Source: Clostridia bacterium (GTDB lineage Bacteria > Bacillota > Clostridia > UMGS1883 > UMGS1540). Taken from it: a stretch of 64,000 nucleotides of DNA. The stretch covers positions 1 to 64,000 of the forward strand of contig JAFSAU010000016.1 in the NCBI GenBank assembly GCA_017442155.1, written 5' to 3'. Made by a program: the position numbers and the translations under genes. The notes under the pieces are model-generated. The model saw nothing but the letters and a program-made list of their open reading frames with translations, made no database searches and was not told the origin of the DNA. Numbering within the stretch: position 1 is the first letter of the stretch; every line of letters begins with the position of its first letter. Below are positions 18,069 through 25,089 of this stretch, piece by piece.

Positions 18069-19304
18069 ATGAAAATTAAAAAAATCTCAGCACTTGAAAT
18101 TCTGGATTCCCGCGGGAATCCCACAGTTTCAGCGCATGTTACTACGGAAAGCGGACATCACGGCTATGGGATGGTCCCATCGGGCGCATCAACCGGAAGC
18201 TATGAAGCGGTAGAACTGCGGGATGGTGGAGAACGATTTGGCGGAAACGGCGTCCGGCTTGCGGTAGAAAAGATTGAAAAACAAATTTCCGGTGCGCTTT
18301 GTGGTATAGACGTGCGTAAACAGGATGAAATAGACAGGAAAATGCTTTCTTTGGATGGGACAACGAATAAGGAAAAGCTTGGAGCAAATGCAATGCTCGC
18401 TGTTTCTATTGCCTGTGTTCGTGCAGCTTCCAAAAGTCTGGGTGTGGAGCCTTTTCAATATCTTGGCGGATTCACTGCTGATTTATTACCGCTTCCCATG
18501 ATGAATATAATAAACGGCGGTGCTCATGCGGCGAACAATCTGGACATTCAGGAGTTTATGATTGTTCCGGTGGGCGCAGAGAGCTTTTCGGAGGGGCTTC
18601 GGATGTGTGCGGAAATATACCAGACCCTCCGAAAACAATTAAAAAAGCATCATCTTTCTGTTTCTGTCGGAGATGAGGGGGGCTTTGCACCGGACCTTGG
18701 CAGTCACGAAGCGGCTATTGAGCACATCCTGGATGCGGTCGAAAAGAGCGGATACAGATGCGGAGAAGACATTAAGCTTGCACTGGATGCCGCAAGCAGT
18801 GAATGGTTCGACGGTGAGGTGTACTATATGCCAAAATCGAAAAAAACATTTTCCAGTGAAGAATTGATAACGTACTGGGAAGATTTGGCGGCGGCATATC
18901 CCATTATATCCATCGAAGACCCGGCGGCAGAAAATGATTGGGAAACATGGACGCGTATTTTGAAGCGTACAAAAATGCAAGTTGTCGGTGACGATTTATT
19001 TGTAACGCAAACCGGACGTCTTTCTGAAGGAATTGAAAAGAAGGCGGCAAATGCAATCCTGATAAAGCCCAATCAGGTGGGGACTGTGACCGAAACAATA
19101 GAAGCAGTAAAGCTTGCAAAATCCGTGGGCTTCGGCACAATTGTGTCCCATCGTTCCGGCGATACAGAGGATTCCTTTATTGCGGATCTTGCCGTAGGAC
19201 TTGGCGCAGGACAAATCAAAACCGGTGCGCCCTGCAGAAGCGAAAGAACGGCAAAATATAATCGGCTGCTGTATATAGAAAAAATGCTTAGATTCGGAAT
19301 CTGA
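18069..19304 (+). CDS. eno: Enolase
   Basis: The 411-residue enzyme interconverts 2-phosphoglycerate and phosphoenolpyruvate. Family marks are SGASTGSYEAVELRDG, the acid/base region VGDEGGFAPD, metal ligands in IEDPAAEND and VVGDDLF, the catalytic lysine in ILIKPNQVGT, and SHRSGDTED near the active site. I chose the ATG at 18069 (MKIKKISALEILDSRGNPT). It is slightly shorter than common bacterial enolases. It stands alone between a terminator and a tRNA gene, not with other glycolytic genes. Confidence 0.96.
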   Translation: MKIKKISALEILDSRGNPTVSAHVTTESGHHGYGMVPSGASTGSYEAVELRDGGERFGGNGVRLAVEKIEKQISGALCGIDVRKQDEIDRKMLSLDGTTNKEKLGANAMLAVSIACVRAASKSLGVEPFQYLGGFTADLLPLPMMNIINGGAHAANNLDIQEFMIVPVGAESFSEGLRMCAEIYQTLRKQLKKHHLSVSVGDEGGFAPDLGSHEAAIEHILDAVEKSGYRCGEDIKLALDAASSEWFDGEVYYMPKSKKTFSSEELITYWEDLAAAYPIISIEDPAAENDWETWTRILKRTKMQVVGDDLFVTQTGRLSEGIEKKAANAILIKPNQVGTVTETIEAVKLAKSVGFGTIVSHRSGDTEDSFIADLAVGLGAGQIKTGAPCRSERTAKYNRLLYIEKMLRFGI

Positions 19305-19389
19305 GCACCTTTTGAATACGTTTGTTTCCACAAGGAATTCTGTGAAAATTTAAAAGTAATGAAACCGCTGAATAAAATAATATAAAAAG

Positions 19390-19437
19390 CACAACGGATT
19401 TCAGTATGCTAAGCACACGGAAATCCGTTGTGGGTGA
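19390..19437 (-). terminator. Terminator of tRNA-fMet
   Basis: A perfect 13-bp stem (19390-19402 with 19420-19432) directly follows the 3' end of the tRNA on the minus strand and continues into CTTTTTATATTATTTT. Confidence 0.85.
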
Positions 19438-19440
19438 ACT

Positions 19441-19517
<77 letters not shown>

Positions 19518-19546
19518 ATATATATGTTCTTTGCCGAACAATATAT

Positions 19547-19575
19547 AGTATACTACTTTTTTTTTGTTTTGTCAA
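19547..19575 (-). promoter_or_regulatory. Consensus sigma-A promoter of tRNA-fMet
   Basis: On the minus strand TTGACA (19570-19575) and TATACT (19547-19552) are 17 bases apart, about 30 bases before the tRNA 5' end. Confidence 0.85.
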
Positions 19576-19615
19576 CCTTTTTTTAAAAAATTTTTTTATC
19601 AAAACGACAGTGAGG

Positions 19616-20380
19616 CTATTTTCCCACAATTTCAAGCAATTCATTTTGAATTTTTCCGTTGGATGCCACTATATCATCGGGTTTTTCAAAAGAAATGGCA
19701 CCGCCTTTATAATTTGTGATAATGCCGCCGGCTTCTTTTAAAATCGCTGCGCCGCCGGCATAATCCCAGGGCTTGAGATTCCGCTCAAAAAAACCGTCAG
19801 TTCGTCCTGCTGCAAGATTACAGAGTTCAATTGCTGCAGCACCAAACCGTCGTAAGTCTTCACAACGGCCGTAAATTTCATATGCCGTTTCAAACGTTTC
19901 CCGGCCCAATTCCTTGTTATATGGTGCCGTACCAAGAGAAATGAGACTTTCATGAAGTGTCGGGGCATCGGATACGGAGATTCTGACACCATTAAGATAC
20001 GAGCCTTGGCCCGCTTCGGCATAAAATAGTTCTTCTGCAAAAGGGTTGTAGACCACTCCGAGTATTGGAACACGGTTTTTCACAAGCCCCAGAGAAACAG
20101 CACTTTGATTCAGGCCGCGAACCAGATTGCACGTACCGTCAATGGGGTCAAGGATCCAGACAAGGCCGTCGAAATCAATAACTTCCCGATCGCCCTCTTC
20201 GCCCATAAACTGGATTTCAGGATAGAGCCTTCGCAGGTTTTCTTTTAGAAAATTCTGCACGGCATAATCAACCTGTGTTACATAGTTTCCGTACCCTTTC
20301 ACCTCGACAGATGCTTTTTTTCGCGCATCGAAAATAATATTCTTAGTTTCCTGTATAAGATTGGCTACTTTCATTAGCAT
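19616..20380 (-). CDS. Inositol monophosphatase family protein
   Basis: The 254-residue Mg-dependent phosphatase (SuhB/IMPase class) shows GEEGDRE, the WILDPIDGTCN metal-binding motif and the C-terminal PWDYAGGAAILKEAGG. It probably hydrolyses inositol-1-phosphate or a similar sugar phosphate. The frame is open further upstream into the tRNA-Pro gene, so the start was set at 20380, where GGGGGATT precedes the ATG; a second ATG at 20374 is also possible. It lies between two tRNA genes, with terminators on both sides. Confidence 0.92.
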   Translation of the reverse strand: MLMKVANLIQETKNIIFDARKKASVEVKGYGNYVTQVDYAVQNFLKENLRRLYPEIQFMGEEGDREVIDFDGLVWILDPIDGTCNLVRGLNQSAVSLGLVKNRVPILGVVYNPFAEELFYAEAGQGSYLNGVRISVSDAPTLHESLISLGTAPYNKELGRETFETAYEIYGRCEDLRRFGAAAIELCNLAAGRTDGFFERNLKPWDYAGGAAILKEAGGIITNYKGGAISFEKPDDIVASNGKIQNELLEIVGK

Positions 20381-20410
20381 ATATAATCCCCCATTTCGCA
20401 CATAGTATGG

Positions 20411-20449
20411 TTTTATAAAAAATCGAAGCAAAGCGAACTTTGCTTCGAT
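20411..20449 (-). terminator. Terminator of tRNA-Pro
   Basis: ATCGAAGCAAAG (20422-20433) pairs perfectly with CTTTGCTTCGAT (20438-20449) around a 4-base loop. On the minus strand the stem is followed by TTTTTTATAAAA. It sits at the 3' end of tRNA-Pro and upstream of the phosphatase gene. Confidence 0.88.
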
Positions 20450-20450
20450 G

Positions 20451-20527
20451 TGGTCGGGATGACAGGATTTGAACCTGCGGCCCTCTGGTCCCAAACCAGA
20501 TGCGCTACCAAACTGCGCTACATCCCG
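20451..20527 (-). tRNA. tRNA-Pro (TGG)
   Basis: The 77-base minus-strand cloverleaf has acceptor CGGGATG/CATCCCG, anticodon loop TTTGGGA (anticodon TGG), T arm AGGTTCAAATCCT and an encoded CCA. Confidence 0.95.
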
Positions 20528-20548
20528 CTATTTTTCTTTACTTGATCT

Positions 20549-20577
20549 ATTATAGTAAATTTTTCAGAAAAAGTCAA
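20549..20577 (-). promoter_or_regulatory. Sigma-A promoter of tRNA-Pro
   Basis: On the minus strand TTGACT (20572-20577) and a perfect TATAAT (20549-20554) are spaced by 17 bases. Confidence 0.85.
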
Positions 20578-20637
20578 GCTTTTTTCAAAAAAATAGAAAC
20601 ATATGTGTTTGAATTGGCATATTCTGTATACGACACA

Positions 20638-20643
20638 TAATAT
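20638..20643 (+). promoter_or_regulatory. Possible -10 box of the three-gene small-protein operon
   Basis: TAATAT lies 18 bases after TTGGCA (20614-20619), upstream of the gene at 20665. The same stretch also reads GCATATT then CATAATATA, reminiscent of mother-cell sigma-E/K promoters, although the 12-base spacing is short. Both readings are tentative. Confidence 0.3.
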
Positions 20644-20664
20644 ATAAAAAAGGAGGCAGACGGT

Positions 20665-20877
20665 ATGGATGAGTTAAAAAACATGTTAAAGGATGTAGAC
20701 AAGAAAACTCTTGAAAAGGGTATGGCACAAGCGACGGCTTTTGCAAAAACAGCCGAGGGTAAGGCTATGATTGACAAACTGAAGAACAATATGCCGGCAG
20801 ATAGGAATGCTTTAATGAAAATGCTGTCGGAGAATCCGGATATTATTAAAACAATGGAGTCGTTTTTTAAAAACTGA
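20665..20877 (+). CDS. Small helical protein of unknown function (first of three)
   Basis: The 70-residue acidic/basic helical protein (MDELKNMLKDVDKKTLEKG) has no signal peptide or membrane segment. AAAAAAGGAGG precedes its ATG. It starts a compact trio, with the next gene 24 bases downstream. Its ending, SENPDIIKTMESFFKN, resembles in style the N-terminal NILGNPAAMEQIMGLMQSF of the next gene, hinting at a shared short helical motif. I do not recognise a named family. Confidence 0.7.
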   Translation: MDELKNMLKDVDKKTLEKGMAQATAFAKTAEGKAMIDKLKNNMPADRNALMKMLSENPDIIKTMESFFKN

Positions 20878-20901
20878 TACAGAAAGAGGGGGAGAGAGCA
20901 G

Positions 20902-21255
20902 ATGGCGAATGCACCGGAAGACATGCTTAAAAACATTCTGGGAAATCCTGCGGCGATGGAACAGATTATGGGGCTCATGCAGTCGTTTAAATCGGGTGAA
21001 ACGACAGAAAATGAGCCGGAGGCAAAAAAACCATCGCCGCCCGCGCTCCCCTTTGGGCTGGACAACCCGGAAACGCTGATGAAGCTGGGAAGTGCCTTCG
21101 GTAAAATTGCAAATGATGATGACCCCCGTATCAATCTTCTTATGGCTATCCGACCCTATTTAAACGAGAAACGCCTGAAAAGTGCGGACCAGGCCATGCA
21201 GATTTTGAAGCTCAGTAAAATGTCCTCATTATTTGAAGAATTGAAAATTTTGTAG
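20902..21255 (+). CDS. Conserved clostridial hypothetical protein (second of three)
   Basis: The 117-residue protein has two helical parts joined by a Glu/Pro/Lys-rich linker (about 35-48). The C-terminal DPRINLLMAIRPYLNEKRLKS segment resembles a hypothetical protein I recall as widespread in Clostridia; no function is known to me. AGAGGGGGAGA precedes the ATG. The spacing on both sides (24 and 15 bases) supports co-transcription with its neighbours. Confidence 0.75.
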   Translation: MANAPEDMLKNILGNPAAMEQIMGLMQSFKSGETTENEPEAKKPSPPALPFGLDNPETLMKLGSAFGKIANDDDPRINLLMAIRPYLNEKRLKSADQAMQILKLSKMSSLFEELKIL

Positions 21256-21270
21256 AAGGAGGCGGAGCGT

Positions 21271-21570
21271 TTGTATAAACAATATTGGAATGACTATGAA
21301 AAAAGAGCGGAGCAAATTCGTAAAGCCGCCCGCGCCGTGGAAAGCGGAGCTGCCCCTTCATCACCACCTTCTCCTCGGCAGGGGACTTTGGTAAAGGAAG
21401 AAAAGAAGGCGTATTCGCCGCAGAGACAGGTCGGTCTTTCCACTTTCCTTGAGCGGTTTACAGAGGACGATGTTCTTCTGCTGGCTCTTCTTTTCCTGCT
21501 TATAACCTGCGAAGAAAAGGATACAACTATGATAATTATTCTTGGATATCTTCTTCTTTCAGGCTTCTGA
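21271..21570 (+). CDS. Small membrane-tail protein of unknown function (third of three)
   Basis: The 99-residue protein starts at a TTG with AAGGAGGCG nine bases upstream. The N-terminal half is charged and Pro/Ser-rich. The last third, after ERFTEDDVLLLALL, forms one or two short hydrophobic stretches (LLFLLITCEEKD and MIIILGYLLLSGF), so it may be a tail-anchored membrane protein. It ends the trio. A sporulation link is possible from the lineage but nothing in the sequence proves it. Confidence 0.65.
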   Translation: MYKQYWNDYEKRAEQIRKAARAVESGAAPSSPPSPRQGTLVKEEKKAYSPQRQVGLSTFLERFTEDDVLLLALLFLLITCEEKDTTMIIILGYLLLSGF

Positions 21571-21587
21571 TTTTGCCAAAATAATCC

Positions 21588-21616
21588 TTTACAAATATAG
21601 ACTTATGTGATATACT
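21588..21616 (+). promoter_or_regulatory. Sigma-A promoter of the deacetylase gene
   Basis: TTTACA (21588-21593) and TATACT (21611-21616) are 17 bases apart and 31 bases before the ATG at 21648. Confidence 0.8.
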
Positions 21617-21647
21617 GAATGTATTACAAAAGAAAAAGGTGAACAAA

Positions 21648-22820
21648 ATGAAAAAATGGGTTGCGGGAGGTCTGGTGTTTCTTCTTTTGGTGTTAGCCGT
21701 TCCTGCTTTTGGGGCTGCTGTAACAATTTATGCACCGGACGGGCGTACCGCGATAGTGCCGGAAGAGGAAGTTTCTGCGTATCTGGCGGCAGGCTGGTAT
21801 GCAACATTTGAAGAAACAATAAAAACAATTTACGCTCCGGATGGACGGTTTGCGTCGGTATTCCTGGCGGACGTGCAGGGCTACATGGATGCAGGGTGGT
21901 ACGGGTCGTATGAAGAAACGATACAAACAATATATGCTCCTGACGGCCGGACAGCTACTGTTTTTCTGGCAGAGGTGCCGGAATATCTTGCGGCGGGATG
22001 GTATGGCAGTTACGAAGAAACGATAAAAATGCTGTATGCACCAGACGGTCGTCAGATATCCGTATATCTGACTGAAGTGAATTCCTATCTGGCCGTTGGC
22101 TGGTTTGAAAACCGCGATGATACCATACAAACGTTGTATGCTCCCGGCGACAGAACTGTAACGGTTTACAAAAGTCAGGTTCCTTCCTTTGTGGCTGCAG
22201 GCTGGAGTGAAACACCTGCACTTGGTCCTGCAGTGGCACTGACATTCGATGACGGTCCCAGCGGGATACATACTTATTCAATTCTGGACACGCTGTCCGC
22301 CTATGGAGCGAAAGCGACGTTTTTTACGTTAGGAAGTCAGGTGAATGCCTATCCGGGTGTGGTACGGCGTGCTAAGGAGCTGGGTTGTGAAATTGGAAGC
22401 CATACATATTCTCATCCGAATCTGAACACCTGCTCCACTTCTAAAATTCAAACTGAAATTCAATCTGCTGCACAGGCAATCCGGAATGCAACCGGTGCAG
22501 GACCGACTGTGTTTCGTCCGCCGTACGGGAACCACAATGCTACAGTGCGCTCGTCCGTCGGCGTACCGCTGATTCTCTGGAACGTTGACACGCTGGACTG
22601 GAAAAGCAGAAATGCACAGTCGGTTGCCGCGCATGTTTTATCCCATGCCTCTGACGGTGATATCATTCTGATGCACGATATTTATGGTTCTACAGCAGAA
22701 GCGGTGAAAATTATCGTTCCGGCTCTCGTTCAGCGTGGCTTTCGTCTGGTTACAGTCAGCGAGCTTGCAACAGAAAAGGGATATGCCATGAACGCCGGAA
22801 AGGTGTACTACGGTTTTTAA
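21648..22820 (+). CDS. Secreted polysaccharide deacetylase with five N-terminal repeats
   Basis: The 390-residue protein has a signal peptide or anchor (1-22). Five consecutive ~34-residue repeats follow (about 25-190), each built on YAPDGR, an acidic-V position and YLAAGW ending in EETI. The C-terminal NodB-type domain (about 195-375) has all catalytic motifs: TFDDGP, HTYSHPN, RPPYG, WNVDTLDW and LMHDIY. It probably removes acetyl groups from peptidoglycan or another wall polymer outside the cell; the repeats may bind that polymer. AAAGGTGA before the ATG at 21648 fixes the start. The fifth repeat is the most diverged (APGDR). Confidence 0.92.
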   Translation: MKKWVAGGLVFLLLVLAVPAFGAAVTIYAPDGRTAIVPEEEVSAYLAAGWYATFEETIKTIYAPDGRFASVFLADVQGYMDAGWYGSYEETIQTIYAPDGRTATVFLAEVPEYLAAGWYGSYEETIKMLYAPDGRQISVYLTEVNSYLAVGWFENRDDTIQTLYAPGDRTVTVYKSQVPSFVAAGWSETPALGPAVALTFDDGPSGIHTYSILDTLSAYGAKATFFTLGSQVNAYPGVVRRAKELGCEIGSHTYSHPNLNTCSTSKIQTEIQSAAQAIRNATGAGPTVFRPPYGNHNATVRSSVGVPLILWNVDTLDWKSRNAQSVAAHVLSHASDGDIILMHDIYGSTAEAVKIIVPALVQRGFRLVTVSELATEKGYAMNAGKVYYGF

Positions 22821-22830
22821 TGAATTACAG

Positions 22831-22860
22831 CCCTGAGACAGAGTTTTTCAGGGTTTTTTT
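22831..22860 (+). terminator. Terminator after the deacetylase gene
   Basis: CCCTGA (22831-22836) pairs with TCAGGG (22848-22853) and is followed by seven T residues. Confidence 0.85.
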
Positions 22861-22933
22861 GTAGTATGAACATCGAAAAAATACGCTTGTGTACAGCGTG
22901 GCTTGAAAAAAATAAAAGAGTTTTCTAAAACAA

Positions 22934-22962
22934 TTGAATTTTCTGCTTTTGTATGGTATACT
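22934..22962 (+). promoter_or_regulatory. Sigma-A promoter of the zinc-ribbon gene
   Basis: TTGAAT (22934-22939) and TATACT (22957-22962) are separated by 17 bases, 30 bases before the ATG at 22992. The serine hydrolase gene downstream probably shares this promoter. Confidence 0.8.
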
Positions 22963-22991
22963 GGAAAAAATAAAAAAACGGAGGAAAAAGA

Positions 22992-24053
22992 ATGTTTTGT
23001 AAAAATTGCGGAAATCAAATTCCGGACGAAGCAAAATTCTGTAAGCATTGTGGGGGAAGCCTGCAGGGGGTGAGTGCACCTTCTGTCAATACTTGTTCAG
23101 CTTGTGGTGCACAGAATACGGAAGGAGCACAGTTTTGTCGTGCGTGCGGCAAACAGATGGGAGGTAGTGCGCCTGTACAACCGTCTGCTCCTATGGGACA
23201 GCCCGTGCCCCCGAAAAAGAAGAACACAGGCCTGATTGTGGGTATAATCGCAGCTGCAGTGATATTGCTGGTCGCTGTGGCCTTGGGCGTGGTATACGCA
23301 TTCGGGTTTTTAGACGGAGAAAAAGAAGAGAGTGGAAAAAAACCTTTGCCGACTGCTTCGCCTCAAATCACAGTCGCTCCCACGGCAACACCGTCTGTTG
23401 ATGTGGCAAAGAACATTGACGCATATCTGGCAGGAAAGGGCCAGTCGTATAATGTGAGTGTTGCGGTGTACGATAATACAACAAAAAAGATGTACTGCAG
23501 TTCCACCAGTGAACTGTCCTATCCGGCATGGGGATTCTATTTGCCCATTTATTTAGCGGCAGACGATGCAGGCGTCGACGCTATCACCCAGGAGGGGGTA
23601 ATGAGTAGTGATATCGGCGTCTGTAACCAGGCTGGAAATGCTGTCATCACAGCCTTTGGCGGTCCGCACGGTGTAACACAGTATCTGGCCCGGAATTATA
23701 ACGCCAGTGTTACTTCCTATGGCAGACGATTTGCGGATGTTAACTCCACAGGTGAAAATTATACAAATGCAAAAGAAGCGGCACAGTTTCTGGCAGTATT
23801 AAATGGCCGCGGTGAATGTACAAAGCTTTCCTATAATCCCTCTTCGTTTGGAATTACCGCACCGTATGGAACGGGGTTTTACTGCCAGGTCGGGTCGGAA
23901 AACAAAGCGAAGTTGAATAACCTGAATCTGTTCGCTGTTGTAAAGGGACAGAAGTCAGATTACTGCATTGCTGTCTTGTCACAGAACGGTGCAGGCAAAC
24001 AGGTGATGAATGAGCTTCTGCAATTGATTCATAATGATATGGAAAGGGCATAA
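22992..24053 (+). CDS. Double zinc-ribbon membrane protein with degenerate beta-lactamase-like domain
   Basis: The 353-residue protein begins with two zinc ribbons (Cys 3, 6, 17, 20 and 35, 38, 49, 52), then a Pro-rich linker, a membrane segment (about 80-105), a Thr/Pro stalk (118-136) and an extracellular domain (about 138-353). The last domain aligns by eye with the intact serine hydrolase next door but lacks its catalytic motifs: SxxK becomes WGFY (about 180-183), SDN becomes VCN (210-212) and KTG becomes QVG (299-301). It is therefore probably a binding or sensing pseudoenzyme, with ribbons inside and the sensor outside. The downstream gene starts 2 bases after its stop. Confidence 0.8.
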   Translation: MFCKNCGNQIPDEAKFCKHCGGSLQGVSAPSVNTCSACGAQNTEGAQFCRACGKQMGGSAPVQPSAPMGQPVPPKKKNTGLIVGIIAAAVILLVAVALGVVYAFGFLDGEKEESGKKPLPTASPQITVAPTATPSVDVAKNIDAYLAGKGQSYNVSVAVYDNTTKKMYCSSTSELSYPAWGFYLPIYLAADDAGVDAITQEGVMSSDIGVCNQAGNAVITAFGGPHGVTQYLARNYNASVTSYGRRFADVNSTGENYTNAKEAAQFLAVLNGRGECTKLSYNPSSFGITAPYGTGFYCQVGSENKAKLNNLNLFAVVKGQKSDYCIAVLSQNGAGKQVMNELLQLIHNDMERA

Positions 24054-24054
24054 G

Positions 24055-24954
24055 ATGAAAAAGTTTTTGCTGTTTACAGGGGGACTTGCTGTCCTGGTAC
24101 TTATTTTTTCTCTGGTTGTATTTTTTAATGAAAGAGAGGAGAAACCGAGAAAAACGACTGAGAACATAGTCGCAGTTTCGCCTGTACCGACCGAGCTTGT
24201 GCCTGAACATACTGAAATGCCGGAAGAAACTCCCTCAGAAGCAGAAAGGGAAATCAAAGCATTGATGGATGATGCCTTTTCCGGTGTGAGCGGCACCTGT
24301 CACTGGGGGGTGTACACCTTCGGTGATGTCATGTACTGCCGTAATGATACCGCATCCGTGCCATCGGCAAGTGTTATTAAACTGTTTATTATGGAGTATG
24401 TTTTCGATCGCATGAATGTCGGCGAACTCGAATACGATAGCACGATTGCCGGCACACGTGTAAAAACGCTTCTGGAAAACATGATCACCGTCAGTGACAA
24501 CAGTGCCACGAATGCCTTCATTGACTATTTCGGAATGGATACACTGAACGCCTATTTTGCGGCAGAGGGATATGCCGACACACGGTTGGAACGGCGGATG
24601 CTTGATTATGATGCTATGGCGGCAGGAAAAGAAAATTATACCTCTGTGTGGGATGTTACGCAGTTTTTGAAAAAAGTATATAATAACCAATCCGAGTGGA
24701 CGTGCGCGGATATGCTGGGAATTTTAAAGCGTCAGCAGGTGAAAACCAAGATCCCGCGAAAGCTTCCGGGGGGCGTTACTGTAGCCCACAAAACCGGAGA
24801 GCTTAGCACTGTGGAGAATGATGTCGGAATCATCTTTACGGAGAAAATGGATTTTGCTGTGGTTTTCTTATGCAGTGATTTATCCTCCACAAATGGTGCA
24901 CGCGAAGCCATCAGTTCCGCTTCCCGCGAATTATACGATTATCTTACAAAATAA
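24055..24954 (+). CDS. Membrane-anchored serine hydrolase, class A beta-lactamase-like
   Basis: The 299-residue protein has an N-terminal anchor (4-24), a Pro/Glu-rich stalk (40-62) and a penicillin-recognising domain. All three serine-hydrolase motifs are intact: S106-x-x-K109 (SVIK), S147-D-N149 and K246-T-G248. L178-E179 may be the omega-loop glutamate. It could hydrolyse beta-lactams or act on peptidoglycan peptides; resistance cannot be concluded from sequence. Its start two bases after the zinc-ribbon pseudoenzyme implies coupled expression, and a strong terminator follows. Confidence 0.88.
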   Translation: MKKFLLFTGGLAVLVLIFSLVVFFNEREEKPRKTTENIVAVSPVPTELVPEHTEMPEETPSEAEREIKALMDDAFSGVSGTCHWGVYTFGDVMYCRNDTASVPSASVIKLFIMEYVFDRMNVGELEYDSTIAGTRVKTLLENMITVSDNSATNAFIDYFGMDTLNAYFAAEGYADTRLERRMLDYDAMAAGKENYTSVWDVTQFLKKVYNNQSEWTCADMLGILKRQQVKTKIPRKLPGGVTVAHKTGELSTVENDVGIIFTEKMDFAVVFLCSDLSSTNGAREAISSASRELYDYLTK

Positions 24955-24973
24955 TACAGAAGATTTCATAAAG

Positions 24974-25006
24974 AACCGTCTCCACGCTTCGGAGGCGGTT
25001 TTTTTT
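24974..25006 (+). terminator. Terminator after the serine hydrolase gene
   Basis: AACCGTCTCC pairs with GGAGGCGGTT (one G-U) across a short loop, followed by a T run. Confidence 0.88.
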
Positions 25007-25016
25007 GAAAAAACTA

Positions 25017-25045
25017 TTGCTTTTTTCTTCCAGAAGTTGTAAAAT
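25017..25045 (+). promoter_or_regulatory. Sigma-A promoter of glmS
   Basis: TTGCTT (25017-25022) and TAAAAT (25040-25045), spacing 17, lie 45 bases before the glmS start. The 5' leader is too short to hold the glmS ribozyme. Confidence 0.65.
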
Positions 25046-25089
25046 ATTTGTTGCGGATTACAATTTAATAAAGAACAGGAGTGATGAAA

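Noticed and set aside
18069-19304. Enolase as part of the surface cluster
   Set aside because: A terminator separates it from giant B, and it is a cytosolic glycolytic enzyme with normal motifs; proximity looks incidental.
21720-22220. CRISPR-like or DNA-level tandem repeat in the deacetylase gene
   Set aside because: The 102-base period is a coding repeat of a 34-residue protein unit; there are no identical short repeats with unique spacers. No CRISPR array or cas gene was seen in the window.
25046-25089. glmS ribozyme upstream of glmS
   Set aside because: The leader between promoter and start is only about 40 bases, too short for the ribozyme.
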